Assembly (NCBI GenBank): GCA_963749575.1
Contig: CAVVNM010000008.1
Coordinates: forward strand, 450,454 to 514,453
Source of the DNA: JAMXLO01 sp963749575
GTDB taxonomy: Bacteria > Pseudomonadota > Alphaproteobacteria > Acetobacterales > Acetobacteraceae
Length of the DNA stretch: 64,000 nucleotides
Reading direction: 5' to 3'
The translations under genes and the position numbers were made by a program. Below the pieces are notes generated by a model. It searched no databases. It worked only from the letters and a program-made list of their open reading frames with translations, and was not told where the DNA came from. Numbering within the stretch: the stretch's first letter is position 1; the number at the start of each line of letters is the position of its first letter. This document shows, piece by piece, positions 36,681 to 45,401 of the stretch.

Positions 36681-39065
36681 GTGACCGACGCACCGGGCTG
36701 GCCAGGCATTCCCCCGCGCTGGACCTCCAGCGCCAAAAGCGGTGCCGGCACTGCGCTGTCGGCAGTCAGCCGGGTTTGGTTCACGCTCAGTCACGGCATC
36801 CTGGACGAGATTTACTACCCGCGGGTCGATCAGGCGTGCACGCGTGACTTCGGCCTGATCGTAACCGACGGCGCCGGCTTCTTCGCCGAGGAGAAACGCG
36901 ACTGCAGCTTCGAGCTGACCCGGCTGGAGGACGGCGTTCCGGCGTTCCAGCTTGTCAACACCCACACTGGCGGCCGGTTCCGCATCATCAAGGATGTCCT
37001 GACGGACCAGCGCGCCGACGCGGTGATCCAGCGCATCCGGCTCGAGGTGCTCAGCGGCCCGCCGCTTCGGCTGTTCGCTCTGCTGGCGCCGCACCTGGTC
37101 AATGGTGGAGCGCACAACACCGGCTGGATCGGCAGCTACAAGGGGCATCGCATGATGTTTGCCGAGGGCGACGGCACGCATCTCGCGCTCGGCTGCTCGC
37201 TGCCGTTCCTGGCCTGCTCGGTCGGCTTCGTCGGCGCCTCCGATGGCTGGCAGATGTTGCACCGAAGCGGCCGGCTGACCGAGGAATACGATCGCGCAGC
37301 CGACGGCAACATCGCGCTGACCACCGAGATTGCCTCGCCGGACATCGAGTTCCGCCTCGCGCTGGGGTTTGGCCGCAGTGGTGCTGAAGCAGGATTCCGC
37401 GTGCGTGCCAGTTTGCAGACGCCATTCGAGCGGCAGCTGGAGGAATATGCCTCGCACTGGCGCTCCTGGCAGGCGCAATTGCGCTCGCTGGACCGCAAGG
37501 TCGACGGGCACAACGTGTATCGGGTCAGCACAGCGGTGCTCCGCTGTCACGAAAGCCCGACGTTTCCCGGCGGCCTGATCGCCAGTCTGTCGATCCCCTG
37601 GGGCAGCAGCAAGGGTGACGATGATCTGGGTGGTTACCACCTGGTGTGGCCGCGCGATCTTGTGCAGACCGCCGGCGCCTTCCTCGCCTGCGGAGCGAAT
37701 GACGAGGTGTTGCGCGTGGTGCGGTACCTGCGCGCGATCCAGGAGGACGATGGCAGCTGGCCGCAGAATTGCTGGCTGGACGGCACGCCATATTGGCATG
37801 GCGTCCAACTGGATGAGTGCGCGTTTCCGATCCTGCTGCTCGACATGGCGTGGCGCGATGGTGCGGTGCAGCGCCCTGTACTGCCGGCATTCTGGCCGAT
37901 GGTTGCCAGGGCGGCCGGGTTCGTCATCTGTCATGGCCCGCGGACCGGTCAGGATCGCTGGGAGGAGAATGCCGGCTACACGCCGTTCACGCTCGCGGTG
38001 CAGGTGGCGGCACTGCTGGCAGCGGCCGATCTTGCCGAGGCCTGCGATGTCGACGGCGTTGCCGACTTCCTGCGGGACACGGCCGATGCATGGAACGAGC
38101 AGATCGAGGACTGGGTCTATGTCGCCGACACACGGCTCGCGCGGGAGGCTGGCGTGGCCGGATATTACGTGCGCATCGCGCCCGAAGTGCCGGGCGAGGC
38201 ACGCGCCGAACTGCGCGGCATGGTCGAGGTACGCAACCGCTTCGCCAGCGCGTCGCATGTCAAGGCCGACGAGCTGATCAGCACGGATGCGCTGGCGCTG
38301 GTGCGGTTCGGGCTGCGGGCGGCGGACGACCCGCGCATCGTCGATACGGTGAAGGTGATCGATCAGGTCCTGCGTGTCGAATTGCCGTACGGACCCGGCT
38401 GGCGTCGCTACAACGGCGACGGTTACGGCGAGCACGACGATGGCAGTCCGTTCGATGGCACCGGCGTAGGCCGCGTCTGGCCGCTGCTCGCCGGTGAGCG
38501 CGCCCACTACGAGTTGGCCGCGGGCAGGCGGGACGCCGCGGAACGGCTGCTCGCCACGTTGGAGTCCGGCGCCAGCCCCGGCAGGCTGCTTCCGGAGCAG
38601 GTGTGGGACGGCCCGCCGATCCCGGAGCTGGAACTCGAGCGCGGCAGGCCGAGCGGGTCGGCCATGCCGCTGGTGTGGGCACATGCCGAGCACATCAAGC
38701 TGCTGCGTTCGCTGGCGGATGGGGCGGTGTTCGACCGGCCGCCGCAACCGGTTCGGCGCTACCTGAGGGAGAAGCACGTAGCGCGTTGCCGGCCGTGGCG
38801 GCCGGATTGGCGCCCACCGGGTGTGCCGCTGGGCCGCGTGCTGCGGCTCGATCTGCCGGAGCCGGCGCTGGTGCACTGGAGCGCCGATGGCTGGCAAACC
38901 CGGAGCGACCTGCAGACGCGCGACACCGGGTTTGGAATCCACAGCGTAGATCTTGCAACCGACGGGCTGGCACCGGGCCAGGTCATCGTCTTCACCTGGA
39001 TGAGCCTGGGGAACAATGAATGGATCGGCCGGGATCACACAGTCATGGTGAACGGCGTCGATTGA
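36681..39065 (+). CDS. Glycoside hydrolase family 15 glucoamylase-like enzyme
   Basis: A 794-residue GH15 protein. An N-terminal beta-sandwich (residues about 10-270, from SSAKSGAGTALSAVSRVWFTLSHGILDEIYYPR) precedes an (alpha/alpha)6 barrel. Catalytic surroundings are visible: GGYHLVWPRDLVQTAGAF, WEENAGYTPFT with the likely acid Glu, and GRVWPLLAGERAHYEL with the likely base Glu. Such enzymes release glucose from alpha-glucans or act as dextran glucosidases. There is no signal peptide, so it is probably cytoplasmic and acts on glycogen-like or trehalose-related substrates. The GTG at 36681 follows GGAGG. Confidence 0.92.
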   Translation: MTDAPGWPGIPPRWTSSAKSGAGTALSAVSRVWFTLSHGILDEIYYPRVDQACTRDFGLIVTDGAGFFAEEKRDCSFELTRLEDGVPAFQLVNTHTGGRFRIIKDVLTDQRADAVIQRIRLEVLSGPPLRLFALLAPHLVNGGAHNTGWIGSYKGHRMMFAEGDGTHLALGCSLPFLACSVGFVGASDGWQMLHRSGRLTEEYDRAADGNIALTTEIASPDIEFRLALGFGRSGAEAGFRVRASLQTPFERQLEEYASHWRSWQAQLRSLDRKVDGHNVYRVSTAVLRCHESPTFPGGLIASLSIPWGSSKGDDDLGGYHLVWPRDLVQTAGAFLACGANDEVLRVVRYLRAIQEDDGSWPQNCWLDGTPYWHGVQLDECAFPILLLDMAWRDGAVQRPVLPAFWPMVARAAGFVICHGPRTGQDRWEENAGYTPFTLAVQVAALLAAADLAEACDVDGVADFLRDTADAWNEQIEDWVYVADTRLAREAGVAGYYVRIAPEVPGEARAELRGMVEVRNRFASASHVKADELISTDALALVRFGLRAADDPRIVDTVKVIDQVLRVELPYGPGWRRYNGDGYGEHDDGSPFDGTGVGRVWPLLAGERAHYELAAGRRDAAERLLATLESGASPGRLLPEQVWDGPPIPELELERGRPSGSAMPLVWAHAEHIKLLRSLADGAVFDRPPQPVRRYLREKHVARCRPWRPDWRPPGVPLGRVLRLDLPEPALVHWSADGWQTRSDLQTRDTGFGIHSVDLATDGLAPGQVIVFTWMSLGNNEWIGRDHTVMVNGVD

Positions 39066-39095
39066 AGCTGTTTACGGCGACGGTGGCGAGGCCGT

Positions 39096-39911
39096 TCACC
39101 CAACCGGCATCGCCCCGGCCAGCCGTCCGCCCACCCGCACCGGCTCGACCCTTCGTGCCAGCCCGGTCACATCGTCGGTCTCGATGAACACGCCGCACAC
39201 GGTCGCATCGCCTTCCGCCGGCGCCAGCCGCTCGCCGGGCATCTTGCGCCAGAACCGCAGCGTCGCCGCGTCCTTCACCATGCCGATCACGCTGTCGTAG
39301 TCGCCCGACATGCCGGCATCGGACTGGAACGCCGTGCCGCCCGGCAGCACCTGCGCGTCCGCCGAGGGGCAATGCGTGTGCGTGCCGATCACAGCCGACA
39401 CCTGGCCGTCGAGGAAATGCCCGAATGCCATTTTCTCGCTCGACGCCTCGGCGTGGAAATCCACGAAAATCGCCGCCACCGTGCCGCCCAACCGATGTCT
39501 CGCCAGCAGGTCGGCCGTGGTGCGGAACGGGCAATCGAGCGGGTCCATGTAGAGCCGCCCCATCGCCTGCAGCACCAGTGCCCGCCGTCCGCCAGGGACT
39601 TCCACCACCACCGAGCCGCCGCCGGGCGTGCCGGCGGGGAAATTCAGCGCGCGGAGCAGGCGGGGGGTCTCAGCGATGTAGGGGATGATCTCTTTGCGGT
39701 CCCAGGCGTGGTTGCCCAGCGTGATCACGTCCGCGCCGGCGGCGAACAGCGCGATCGCCATGTCGGGGGCGAGGCCGAAGCCGTGCGAGGCGTTCTCGGC
39801 GTTCACCACCGCGAGTTCGATGCGCAGCGCATCGCGCAGTTTGGGCAGCGACGCCGCCACCGCCTCGCGGCCGGAGCGTCCGACCACGTCGCCGATGAAC
39901 AGGATGCGCAT
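39096..39911 (-). CDS. YmdB-family metallophosphoesterase
   Basis: A 271-residue member of the TIGR00282 family. Metal-binding motifs are intact: GDVVGRSGR, NAENASHGFG, LGNHAWDRKE and GTHTHCPSADAQ. Family members hydrolyse 2',3'-cyclic nucleotides and, in Bacillus, affect RNA turnover and biofilm. The ATG directly follows the stop of the cyclo-ligase, a pairing common in alphaproteobacteria. The end faces the GH15 gene with 30 bases between; a 9-bp inverted repeat (39048-39056 / 39091-39099) spans the two gene ends. Confidence 0.93.
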   Translation of the reverse strand: MRILFIGDVVGRSGREAVAASLPKLRDALRIELAVVNAENASHGFGLAPDMAIALFAAGADVITLGNHAWDRKEIIPYIAETPRLLRALNFPAGTPGGGSVVVEVPGGRRALVLQAMGRLYMDPLDCPFRTTADLLARHRLGGTVAAIFVDFHAEASSEKMAFGHFLDGQVSAVIGTHTHCPSADAQVLPGGTAFQSDAGMSGDYDSVIGMVKDAATLRFWRKMPGERLAPAEGDATVCGVFIETDDVTGLARRVEPVRVGGRLAGAMPVG

Positions 39912-40487
39912 TCAGGTGTCCTTGCAGATGATCACGCCGCGCTCGGTCGCCACGGCGTCCAGCCGCTCGTCGTAGGGACCCGCGGGCACCTCGTCCAGTT
40001 CCTGCGCGGCATACGCCACACCCAGCCGGAACCGTCCCGGCAGCCCGGCGAGCGTTCGGTCATAATACCCGGCCCCATATCCAATCCTGTACCCGCGCCG
40101 GTCGAATGCCAGCAATGGCACCAGCAGGAAATCCGGCTGCGTCACCTCGCCATCCGGCCGCAACGTACCGAAACGCTCCGGAACCATCCCGGCGCCCGGA
40201 TGCCAAAGCCGGAAGATCAATGGGTTCCCACGCTTCGGTGTTTCCGGCAGCACGATCGGGTGCCCCTGCTCATGCAGCGCCACCAGCAGTGGCGTGACGT
40301 CGATCTCCTGCCCGATCGGCCAGAACCCCGACACCACCGCCCTGACAGGAGGCGGCATCTCGCGCAACACGTGCTCCGCCAGGGTCGCGCCGGACGCCGG
40401 ATGCCACGCCTCCCGCGCCGCCAGCATCCGCTGGCGGACCGCGCGCTTCGCTTCGATCAGTTCCATGTGGATGTGCGGAGCCGCCAT
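39912..40487 (-). CDS. 5-formyltetrahydrofolate cyclo-ligase
   Basis: A 191-residue enzyme that turns 5-formyl-THF into 5,10-methenyl-THF with ATP. Family marks: KRAVRQRMLAAREAWHP at the start, FWPIGQEIDVTPLLVALHEQG, the substrate loop LVPLLAFDRRGYRIGYGAGYYDRTL and GVAYAAQELDEVP. The ATG at 40487 is preferred; 40466 is possible. Placing this gene just after 6S RNA and zapA (the ygfA position) is the standard arrangement. Confidence 0.92.
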   Translation of the reverse strand: MAAPHIHMELIEAKRAVRQRMLAAREAWHPASGATLAEHVLREMPPPVRAVVSGFWPIGQEIDVTPLLVALHEQGHPIVLPETPKRGNPLIFRLWHPGAGMVPERFGTLRPDGEVTQPDFLLVPLLAFDRRGYRIGYGAGYYDRTLAGLPGRFRLGVAYAAQELDEVPAGPYDERLDAVATERGVIICKDT

Positions 40488-40489
40488 GG

Positions 40490-40637
40490 CCGGTGGCGTC
40501 TCATCCTCCCAGAGCCTGCTTGTGCAGGTGGGCACCAGATACCGGGACCAAGATCCCGACAGAGCCAGTTCCCGTGGGAGTTGCTTACTGGCCCAGGGGA
40601 TGTATTGCCTGTCGCGCCGGGCAGCCCCGCAGCCACA
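40490..40637 (-). ncRNA. ssrS: 6S RNA
   Basis: The gap between zapA and the cyclo-ligase holds a noncoding stretch with the 6S pattern. On the minus strand CCUGGGCCAG pairs with CUGGUGCCCA, flanking a purine/pyrimidine bubble (CAACUCCCACGGGAAC) and an inner hairpin (GGGAUCUUGGUCCC). The 3' end reads GCUCUGGGAGGAUGA. The zapA-ssrS-ygfA order is conserved widely in Proteobacteria. 6S RNA mimics an open promoter and binds housekeeping RNA polymerase in stationary phase. The ends are approximate. Confidence 0.75.
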
Positions 40638-40639
40638 AT

Positions 40640-40966
40640 CTAGGGATGCTCCAGGTCGAGGGCAATCTCTTCCGCCCGCCTCGCCAGCTTCCCAAGCCGC
40701 CGCCCCAGCTTCGGATCTGGCGGCGCGGCGATCGGCTGGCCAGCCTGCGCTGCCTGCAGCGCACGATTGACCTCGTAGAGATCGTCCGCCATCAGCAGCG
40801 ATGCCATCACCAACATGCGCGCCTCGCCGCTCGGGCCAGCCGCAACCTTGATGGACTCGATCCGCCGTTCGACTTCATTGGCCATCGCTTCCAGATGCTC
40901 CTCCTCGCCGTCCTGGCAGCCGACGGTGTATGCATAGCCATTGATGCGAACAGTGACCTGCGCCAT
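40640..40966 (-). CDS. zapA: Cell division protein ZapA
   Basis: A 108-residue protein that stabilises the FtsZ ring. The N-terminal globular part starts AQVTVRINGYAYTVGCQDGEEEHL and is followed by a long helix for the coiled-coil tetramer (LAMANEVERRIESI, MLVMASLLMADDLYEVNRAL). The ATG at 40966 is the family start; the longer frame has no support. Confidence 0.93.
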   Translation of the reverse strand: MAQVTVRINGYAYTVGCQDGEEEHLEAMANEVERRIESIKVAAGPSGEARMLVMASLLMADDLYEVNRALQAAQAGQPIAAPPDPKLGRRLGKLARRAEEIALDLEHP

Positions 40967-40988
40967 CGAATGTTCCTTGCTTCCGAAT

Positions 40989-41186
40989 TCAACCGACCCT
41001 GTCGGCGAGTGCCGCACGCAGACGATCGATCAGGCCGTCGAGTTGCGCAGCAACTTCTTTGGAGTCGAATGACGGAAGTTGATCCGCCGGCCGCGTCTCC
41101 TCCCGCACCGCAGCCTGTGCGATCCGATCGAGCGCCGCTTCGATCCTGTCGGTCGCCGATTCGGGGTCTTCGGTGTCGGCTGCCAT
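40989..41186 (-). CDS. Small helical protein upstream of zapA
   Basis: A 65-residue acidic, helix-forming protein (ATDRIEAALDRIAQAAV; SKEVAAQLDGLIDRLRAALADR) with heptad-like leucines, likely a short coiled coil. Proteins of this kind (DUF4164-like) precede zapA in other alphaproteobacteria, which suggests a link to division, but the role is unknown. The ATG at 41186 is chosen over 41234. It lies 22 bases before zapA. Confidence 0.7.
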   Translation of the reverse strand: MAADTEDPESATDRIEAALDRIAQAAVREETRPADQLPSFDSKEVAAQLDGLIDRLRAALADRVG

Positions 41187-41337
41187 TCCCTGCCCTGCCT
41201 GAAGTGACGCGTGAACTGAAAGCGGGTGGGGCATTGAACGTCAAGCAGATATCGGCCGACGCTCCGGGTTATTCGCGCGCAAACGTGGATCTGAGGCCAC
41301 ATCGCACCGGGTTTCCGCCTGCGCGTGAATGACACCG

Positions 41338-41769
41338 ATGAGCGCTGCGTATCCTGCTGTCGTGATTCACGGGCTGCGCGATGCACGGGCAGCGCTTGCC
41401 GTCGGGCAACCGATTACCCTTCTCTCCGCAGCCGGTGCCGCGCTGTACGCCGGCTGCGGCTGGTGGCGCGCGCTGATCGAGCAGGCACACGCCGAATACC
41501 CGGCCGTTCCGATCGACAATATCCTCGACTGCGCCGACGCCCCCGGTCTGGCACTAAGCGCGCTTCGCATCGGCCAGCGCCGCATCGTGCTGTACCCCGC
41601 TTCATCCGGCTGGACCTCCGTCGCATTGATCGCGACATCACTTGGCAGTGAGGTGTTAACCTCGCGTCCACCCGCGATCGATATGGGGGATCGGACAGCC
41701 GCGCGCCGGCTGCACGATTGGTTGCAGGTGCGAACCGCCCCGGGTGACAGCGGCCATGCCGTGGAGTAG
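41338..41769 (+). CDS. Conserved-looking protein of unknown function
   Basis: A 143-residue protein with an alpha/beta pattern: VVIHGLRDARAALAVGQPITLLSAAGAALYAG, a WW pair, YPAVPIDNILDCADAPGLALSALRIGQRRIVLYP and SVALIATSLGSEVLTSRPPAID. No signal peptide or membrane helix. I recognise no catalytic motif. It lies 45 bases before the aldolase on the same strand. The reading frame has consistent GC-rich third positions, so it is probably real. Confidence 0.65.
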   Translation: MSAAYPAVVIHGLRDARAALAVGQPITLLSAAGAALYAGCGWWRALIEQAHAEYPAVPIDNILDCADAPGLALSALRIGQRRIVLYPASSGWTSVALIATSLGSEVLTSRPPAIDMGDRTAARRLHDWLQVRTAPGDSGHAVE

Positions 41770-41814
41770 TACGCACGGCAGCGCCCATCAGCCCTCAGCA
41801 AGAAGGACCGTCTT

Positions 41815-42729
41815 ATGCGCGTCACCCAGAAAGTAAAGAAAATCCTGGACTGGTACGAGGGCGATCCGCCCGGAGTGAAAGCCAACCTGGCCCGCATCCT
41901 GTCAACCGGAAAGCTCGGCGGCACCGGCAAGGTGGTGATCCTGCCGGTCGATCAGGGCTTCGAGCACGGCCCCGCGCGCAGCTTTGCGCCGAACCCCCCG
42001 GCGTACGATCCGCACTACCACTACCAGCTCGCGATCGAGGCCGGGCTGAATGCCTACGCCGCCCCACTCGGCATGATCGCCGCCGGCGCTGACACCTTCG
42101 CCGGCCAGATCCCCACCATCTTGAAGTGCAACAGCGCCAACTCACTCGCCACCAACAAGGACCAGGCGGTCACCGCCGGGGTGAAGGACGCGCTGCGCCT
42201 CGGCTGCGCCGCGATCGGCTTCACTATCTATCCCGGCAGCGAGTACGCCTTCGCACAGATGGAGGAATTGCGGGAACTCACGGCAGAGGCGAAGGCGAGC
42301 GGGCTGGCGGTGGTGGTTTGGAGCTATCCGCGCGGCCCCAACCTCGACAGGGCCGGCGAGACCGCGCTCGACATCTGCGCCTATGCGACGCAGATGGCGG
42401 CGCTGATGGGCGCCAACATCATCAAGGTGAAGCCGCCGACCGCGGTGATCAGCCTGGAGGCGGCGAAGAAGAGCTACGAGAAGATCGACGGCTCCACGCT
42501 CGCCAAGCGGGTCGAGCACGTGATGCAGTGCGCGTTCAACGGCCGCCGCGTGGTGGTGTTCTCCGGCGGCGAGGCGAAGGACCTCGACGGCGTGTTCGAG
42601 GAGGTGCGCGGCCTGCGCGACGGCGGCGCCAACGGCAGCATCATCGGCCGCAACACGTTCCAACGCCCGAAGGAACTGGCGCTGGAGATGCTGAACAAGA
42701 TCGTCGACATCTATCTCGGCAAGGTTTGA
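41815..42729 (+). CDS. Class I fructose-bisphosphate aldolase (DhnA/FbaB type)
   Basis: A 304-residue Schiff-base aldolase of the archaeal/DhnA type. Marks: VVILPVDQGFEHGPARSF, FTIYPGSEYAF, VWSYPRGPN and IIKVKPPT, where the lysine in IKVK is the expected Schiff-base residue, then VVVFSGGEAKD and GSIIGRNTFQRP for phosphate binding. It splits fructose-1,6-bisphosphate. GAAGGA lies before the ATG. It is followed by thiE after three bases. Confidence 0.93.
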   Translation: MRVTQKVKKILDWYEGDPPGVKANLARILSTGKLGGTGKVVILPVDQGFEHGPARSFAPNPPAYDPHYHYQLAIEAGLNAYAAPLGMIAAGADTFAGQIPTILKCNSANSLATNKDQAVTAGVKDALRLGCAAIGFTIYPGSEYAFAQMEELRELTAEAKASGLAVVVWSYPRGPNLDRAGETALDICAYATQMAALMGANIIKVKPPTAVISLEAAKKSYEKIDGSTLAKRVEHVMQCAFNGRRVVVFSGGEAKDLDGVFEEVRGLRDGGANGSIIGRNTFQRPKELALEMLNKIVDIYLGKV

Positions 42730-42732
42730 TAC

Positions 42733-43389
42733 GTGGTGGAGATAGGCGGCAGCCAGCAAGGCTGCCGCGTCTATTTGATCACGCCCCCGAAGCTCGACCC
42801 TGCGGCATTCGCCGATTTGCTGGCGTCCGCACTGGACGCCGGCGATGTCGCGGCGGTACAGCTGCGGCTGAAGGACGTGGACGATGACGTATGGCGCCGC
42901 GCGATTGATGCGTTGCGCCCGGTAACACAGGCGCGAGGCGTGGCATTCCTGTTGAACGACCGCGCCGACCTGGTGCGCGGGACCGGCAGCGACGGTGCGC
43001 ATGTCGGGCAGGACGACATGCCGGCTCGCCAGGCCCGGACTTTGATGGGCCCCGACGCAACGCTCGGCGTCACCTGCAAGGGCAGCCGTGACCTCGCGAT
43101 GCAGGCGGGCGAGGACGGCGCCGACTACGTCGCGTTCGGTGCTTTCTTCCCTTCGGGCACCAAGGAGGTCACGCGCTGCATCGATCCCGAGATCCTGCAC
43201 TGGTGGTCGGACCTGATGGAGCTGCCGTGCTGCGCGATCGGCGGCATCACCGCGGACAATTGTGCGCCCCTGGTGCAGGCCGGTGCCGATTTCCTCGCCG
43301 TGGTCGGCGCGGTGTGGAGCCATCCCGACGGACCCGCTGCCGGCGTGCGTGCGCTTAATGTCACGATTGCCGCGGCGGGGCTAACCTGA
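42733..43389 (+). CDS. thiE: Thiamine-phosphate synthase
   Basis: A 218-residue TIM barrel that joins the pyrimidine and thiazole parts of thiamine. Family marks: YLITPPKLDP, AVQLRLKDVDDDVWR, FLLNDRADLVRGTGSDGAHVGQDDMP and GAFFPSGTKE, then CCAIGGITADNCAPLVQAGADFLAVVGAVW. The usual QLR-K-pyrophosphate residues are present, though the GAFFPSGTKE loop reads slightly unlike enteric ThiE (GPVFPTxTK). GTG start three bases after fba. Confidence 0.9.
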   Translation: MVEIGGSQQGCRVYLITPPKLDPAAFADLLASALDAGDVAAVQLRLKDVDDDVWRRAIDALRPVTQARGVAFLLNDRADLVRGTGSDGAHVGQDDMPARQARTLMGPDATLGVTCKGSRDLAMQAGEDGADYVAFGAFFPSGTKEVTRCIDPEILHWWSDLMELPCCAIGGITADNCAPLVQAGADFLAVVGAVWSHPDGPAAGVRALNVTIAAAGLT

Positions 43390-44224
43390 CGGTCGAGCCC
43401 GGTGTGGAATTCCAGTCGTTGCTGCCGTGTCCAATATCGCTGGAAACTTCGGAAATCGAAGCCTCAAAGCTGCGGGACGCAGGGGCGCGAAAGCCGCCGA
43501 TGCACCCGAGGCGTTCCAGATTCGGCGCGCCGGCTCTTAACCAGACCGGACAGCAGCCACCTGGCACGCGGGCCGAACCTGACAAATCCGACGGCTCGAT
43601 GCGTTGAACCGTGAGGATGCGATCCTCGGCGGCGAGATCGTGTTACTGACCACGGCGATCGATGAAGGCGCGCGCTCGCCGATACCGACCGCGGCGTGCG
43701 GTTTCGATCTGCTCGGTCCGCATTGCCCGCAACCGCGGCACTGGTCGGCATACTATCGGCGGACTACGACTTCACCATCCTCGATGAAGGCCTCGGTCGT
43801 GTGCAGTTCGCGGCGCGGCAGACGCCGCTTCATCTGCTCGCCGATCATGACAGTGCAGCCCAAGCTGTCGCCGCGATATCTCAACAACGGTGTCGATCAA
43901 TGCGGCTACGAGGTCGGCGGTGAAGTTGGACCATAGTATGCAGCCCCGCGGCGTGCTGACTTGAGGGAACGCTCTCGTGCGTGTCGCCATTCATGGCTGC
44001 GGCGAGCTCGCTGAGACACGATGCGGCCGGCGCCGTTCGTTCGGTGGCGCCCCCGCAAGGCGCGAGCAGCAGGGCTGCCCCGCTTGGAGCCGCGCGGCCT
44101 CATCCACAGGCGAGGCTCAACCCGACCCCGGTTTCGCCTCGCATGCCATGATGCTAGGATGCTGGGCACCATGAACCCGAGCGGCATCGGATTCTGCGCA
44201 ACCGGCATCGCAACGCACTGATCA
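43390..44224. other. Long region without a recognised protein gene
   Basis: About 835 bases between thiE and pdxJ. It includes a stretch with consecutive small hairpins (43443-43497). A plus-strand frame from 43604 to 43936 (starting NREDAILGGEIVLLTTAIDEGARS) looks protein-like for 50 codons, then loses that character; another frame (ILSADYDFTILDEGLGRVQFAA) takes over near 43750. It may be a decayed or frame-damaged gene that I cannot name. Confidence 0.45.
43443..43497 (+). ncRNA. Candidate structured RNA element downstream of thiE
   Basis: Two perfect hairpins lie in line: CTTCG-GAAAT-CGAAG and CTGCG-GGA-CGCAG, followed at once by GGGGCGCGAAAGCC. The order CAAA, stem, then GGGxCGCxAAAGCC resembles the core of class I cyclic-di-GMP riboswitches (GGGACGCAAAGCC), but two positions differ and the second helix is not clear. 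It may be a divergent riboswitch or just an attenuator. Identity unproven. Confidence 0.3.
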
Positions 44225-44968
44225 ATGGCCCGATTAAGCGTCAACCTCAACAAGATCGCGCTGTTGCGCAATTCGCGCCACACCGGCGTGCCCGATCTAG
44301 GCGCGTTCGCCCGCATCGCGATCGAGGCAGGAGCGCGTGGCATCACGATGCATCCGCGGCCGGACGAACGGCACATACGCCGCTCCGACGTGCCGATGCT
44401 CGCCGAAACGATCGCCAAGTGGCGCCCGCAGGTGGAGCTGAACATCGAGGGCTATCCTGACGCGCGCCTGCTGGCGATCGCGGCCGAAGCCCGCCCGGAA
44501 CAATGTACGCTGGTGCCCGATGCGCCGGACGCATTCACCTCCGAGGAGGGTTTCAAGCTTGGTCCCGAGCAGATGGCGCTGGTCCGGCCCGCCATCGTGG
44601 CGCTGAAGGCAATGGGCGCGCGGGTGATCCTGTTTATCGATCCGGACCCCGCGGTACTGGACCGCATCCCCGCGAGCGGCGCCGATGGCGTCGAGATCTA
44701 CACCGGCTCCTATGCTGCCGCGTTCCGCACCGGAGCATACGACGGATGGCTCAATGCGTGTGCGACAACGGCGCGAGCCGCGGCGGATCGGGGGTTGGTG
44801 GTCAATGCCGGGCACGACCTGAACCTGCACAACCTGCCGCCGCTGATTGCGCGCATGCCGAGCCTCGCCGAGGCGTCGATTGGCCATGAACTGACGGCCG
44901 ATGCGCTTGTCATTGGGTTCGCCACCGCGGTCAGCGCGTATGCAAAGGCGCTCGCCGCCACGGCGTGA
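44225..44968 (+). CDS. pdxJ: Pyridoxine 5'-phosphate synthase
   Basis: A 247-residue TIM barrel that makes pyridoxine 5'-phosphate from deoxyxylulose phosphate and aminoacetone phosphate. Marks: LSVNLNKIALLRNSR, AGARGITMHPRPDERHIR, VELNIEGYPD, CTLVPDAPDAFTSEEG, the VEIYTGSYA segment and VVNAGHDLNLHNL. Near the start, the usual NxDHxAxLRxAR pattern is varied to NKIALLRNSR. The ATG at 44225 has no strong ribosome site. Confidence 0.93.
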   Translation: MARLSVNLNKIALLRNSRHTGVPDLGAFARIAIEAGARGITMHPRPDERHIRRSDVPMLAETIAKWRPQVELNIEGYPDARLLAIAAEARPEQCTLVPDAPDAFTSEEGFKLGPEQMALVRPAIVALKAMGARVILFIDPDPAVLDRIPASGADGVEIYTGSYAAAFRTGAYDGWLNACATTARAAADRGLVVNAGHDLNLHNLPPLIARMPSLAEASIGHELTADALVIGFATAVSAYAKALAATA

Positions 44969-45004
44969 TCCTTCCAGCCGAACTCGGTGACCGCTGGCCG
45001 CCGG

Positions 45005-45355
45005 TCACCCGCAGGCGTTGCCGCGCAGGGAGAATGCCTTCACGGTGCCGTCGGCCACCTCGAACGTCGTCTCGCATTGCAGATCGACCACCTGTGGCGG
45101 AAAGCCGGCGCCATACCAGCCGGTAAAGAATGGACTGTATGACGGGAATGTCGGGATGATGTCGATCCGGCGGTCATTGTAGGCGAGGTACCTTACTCCG
45201 CCGGTCTCAAAGCTGCGCGACGGCACGCCTAACTGTTGCACCACCACCCCCTCGGGCTGGCCTACGAACTGGCTCAGATAGGCCTGCCTGGCGGCGAGTT
45301 GGTCGGCGCAACCTGCCATCAGTCCGGCCAGCACAAGCAGAATGGCGCGACGCAT
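45005..45355 (-). CDS. Putative lipoprotein
   Basis: A 116-residue exported protein. The signal peptide RRAILLVLAGLMAGC ends in a lipobox (LMAGC), so it should be lipidated. The mature part has QFVGQPEGVVVQQLGVPSRSFETGGVRYLAY, reminiscent of small SmpA/BamE-like lipoproteins in which a G-x-P turn precedes a beta sheet, and two cysteines near the end (LQCETTF, RGNACG). The ATG at 45355 has AGGAG at the right distance. Function unknown. Confidence 0.75.
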   Translation of the reverse strand: MRRAILLVLAGLMAGCADQLAARQAYLSQFVGQPEGVVVQQLGVPSRSFETGGVRYLAYNDRRIDIIPTFPSYSPFFTGWYGAGFPPQVVDLQCETTFEVADGTVKAFSLRGNACG

Positions 45356-45401
45356 CGGACGCACTCCTGGCTGTCATCGCCTGTTAGATAGGTCGGCTGC
45401 G

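Noticed and set aside
36630..39038. 802-codon minus-strand frame opposite the GH15 gene
   Set aside because: Antisense shadow with no recognisable domain; the plus strand has catalytic motifs throughout.
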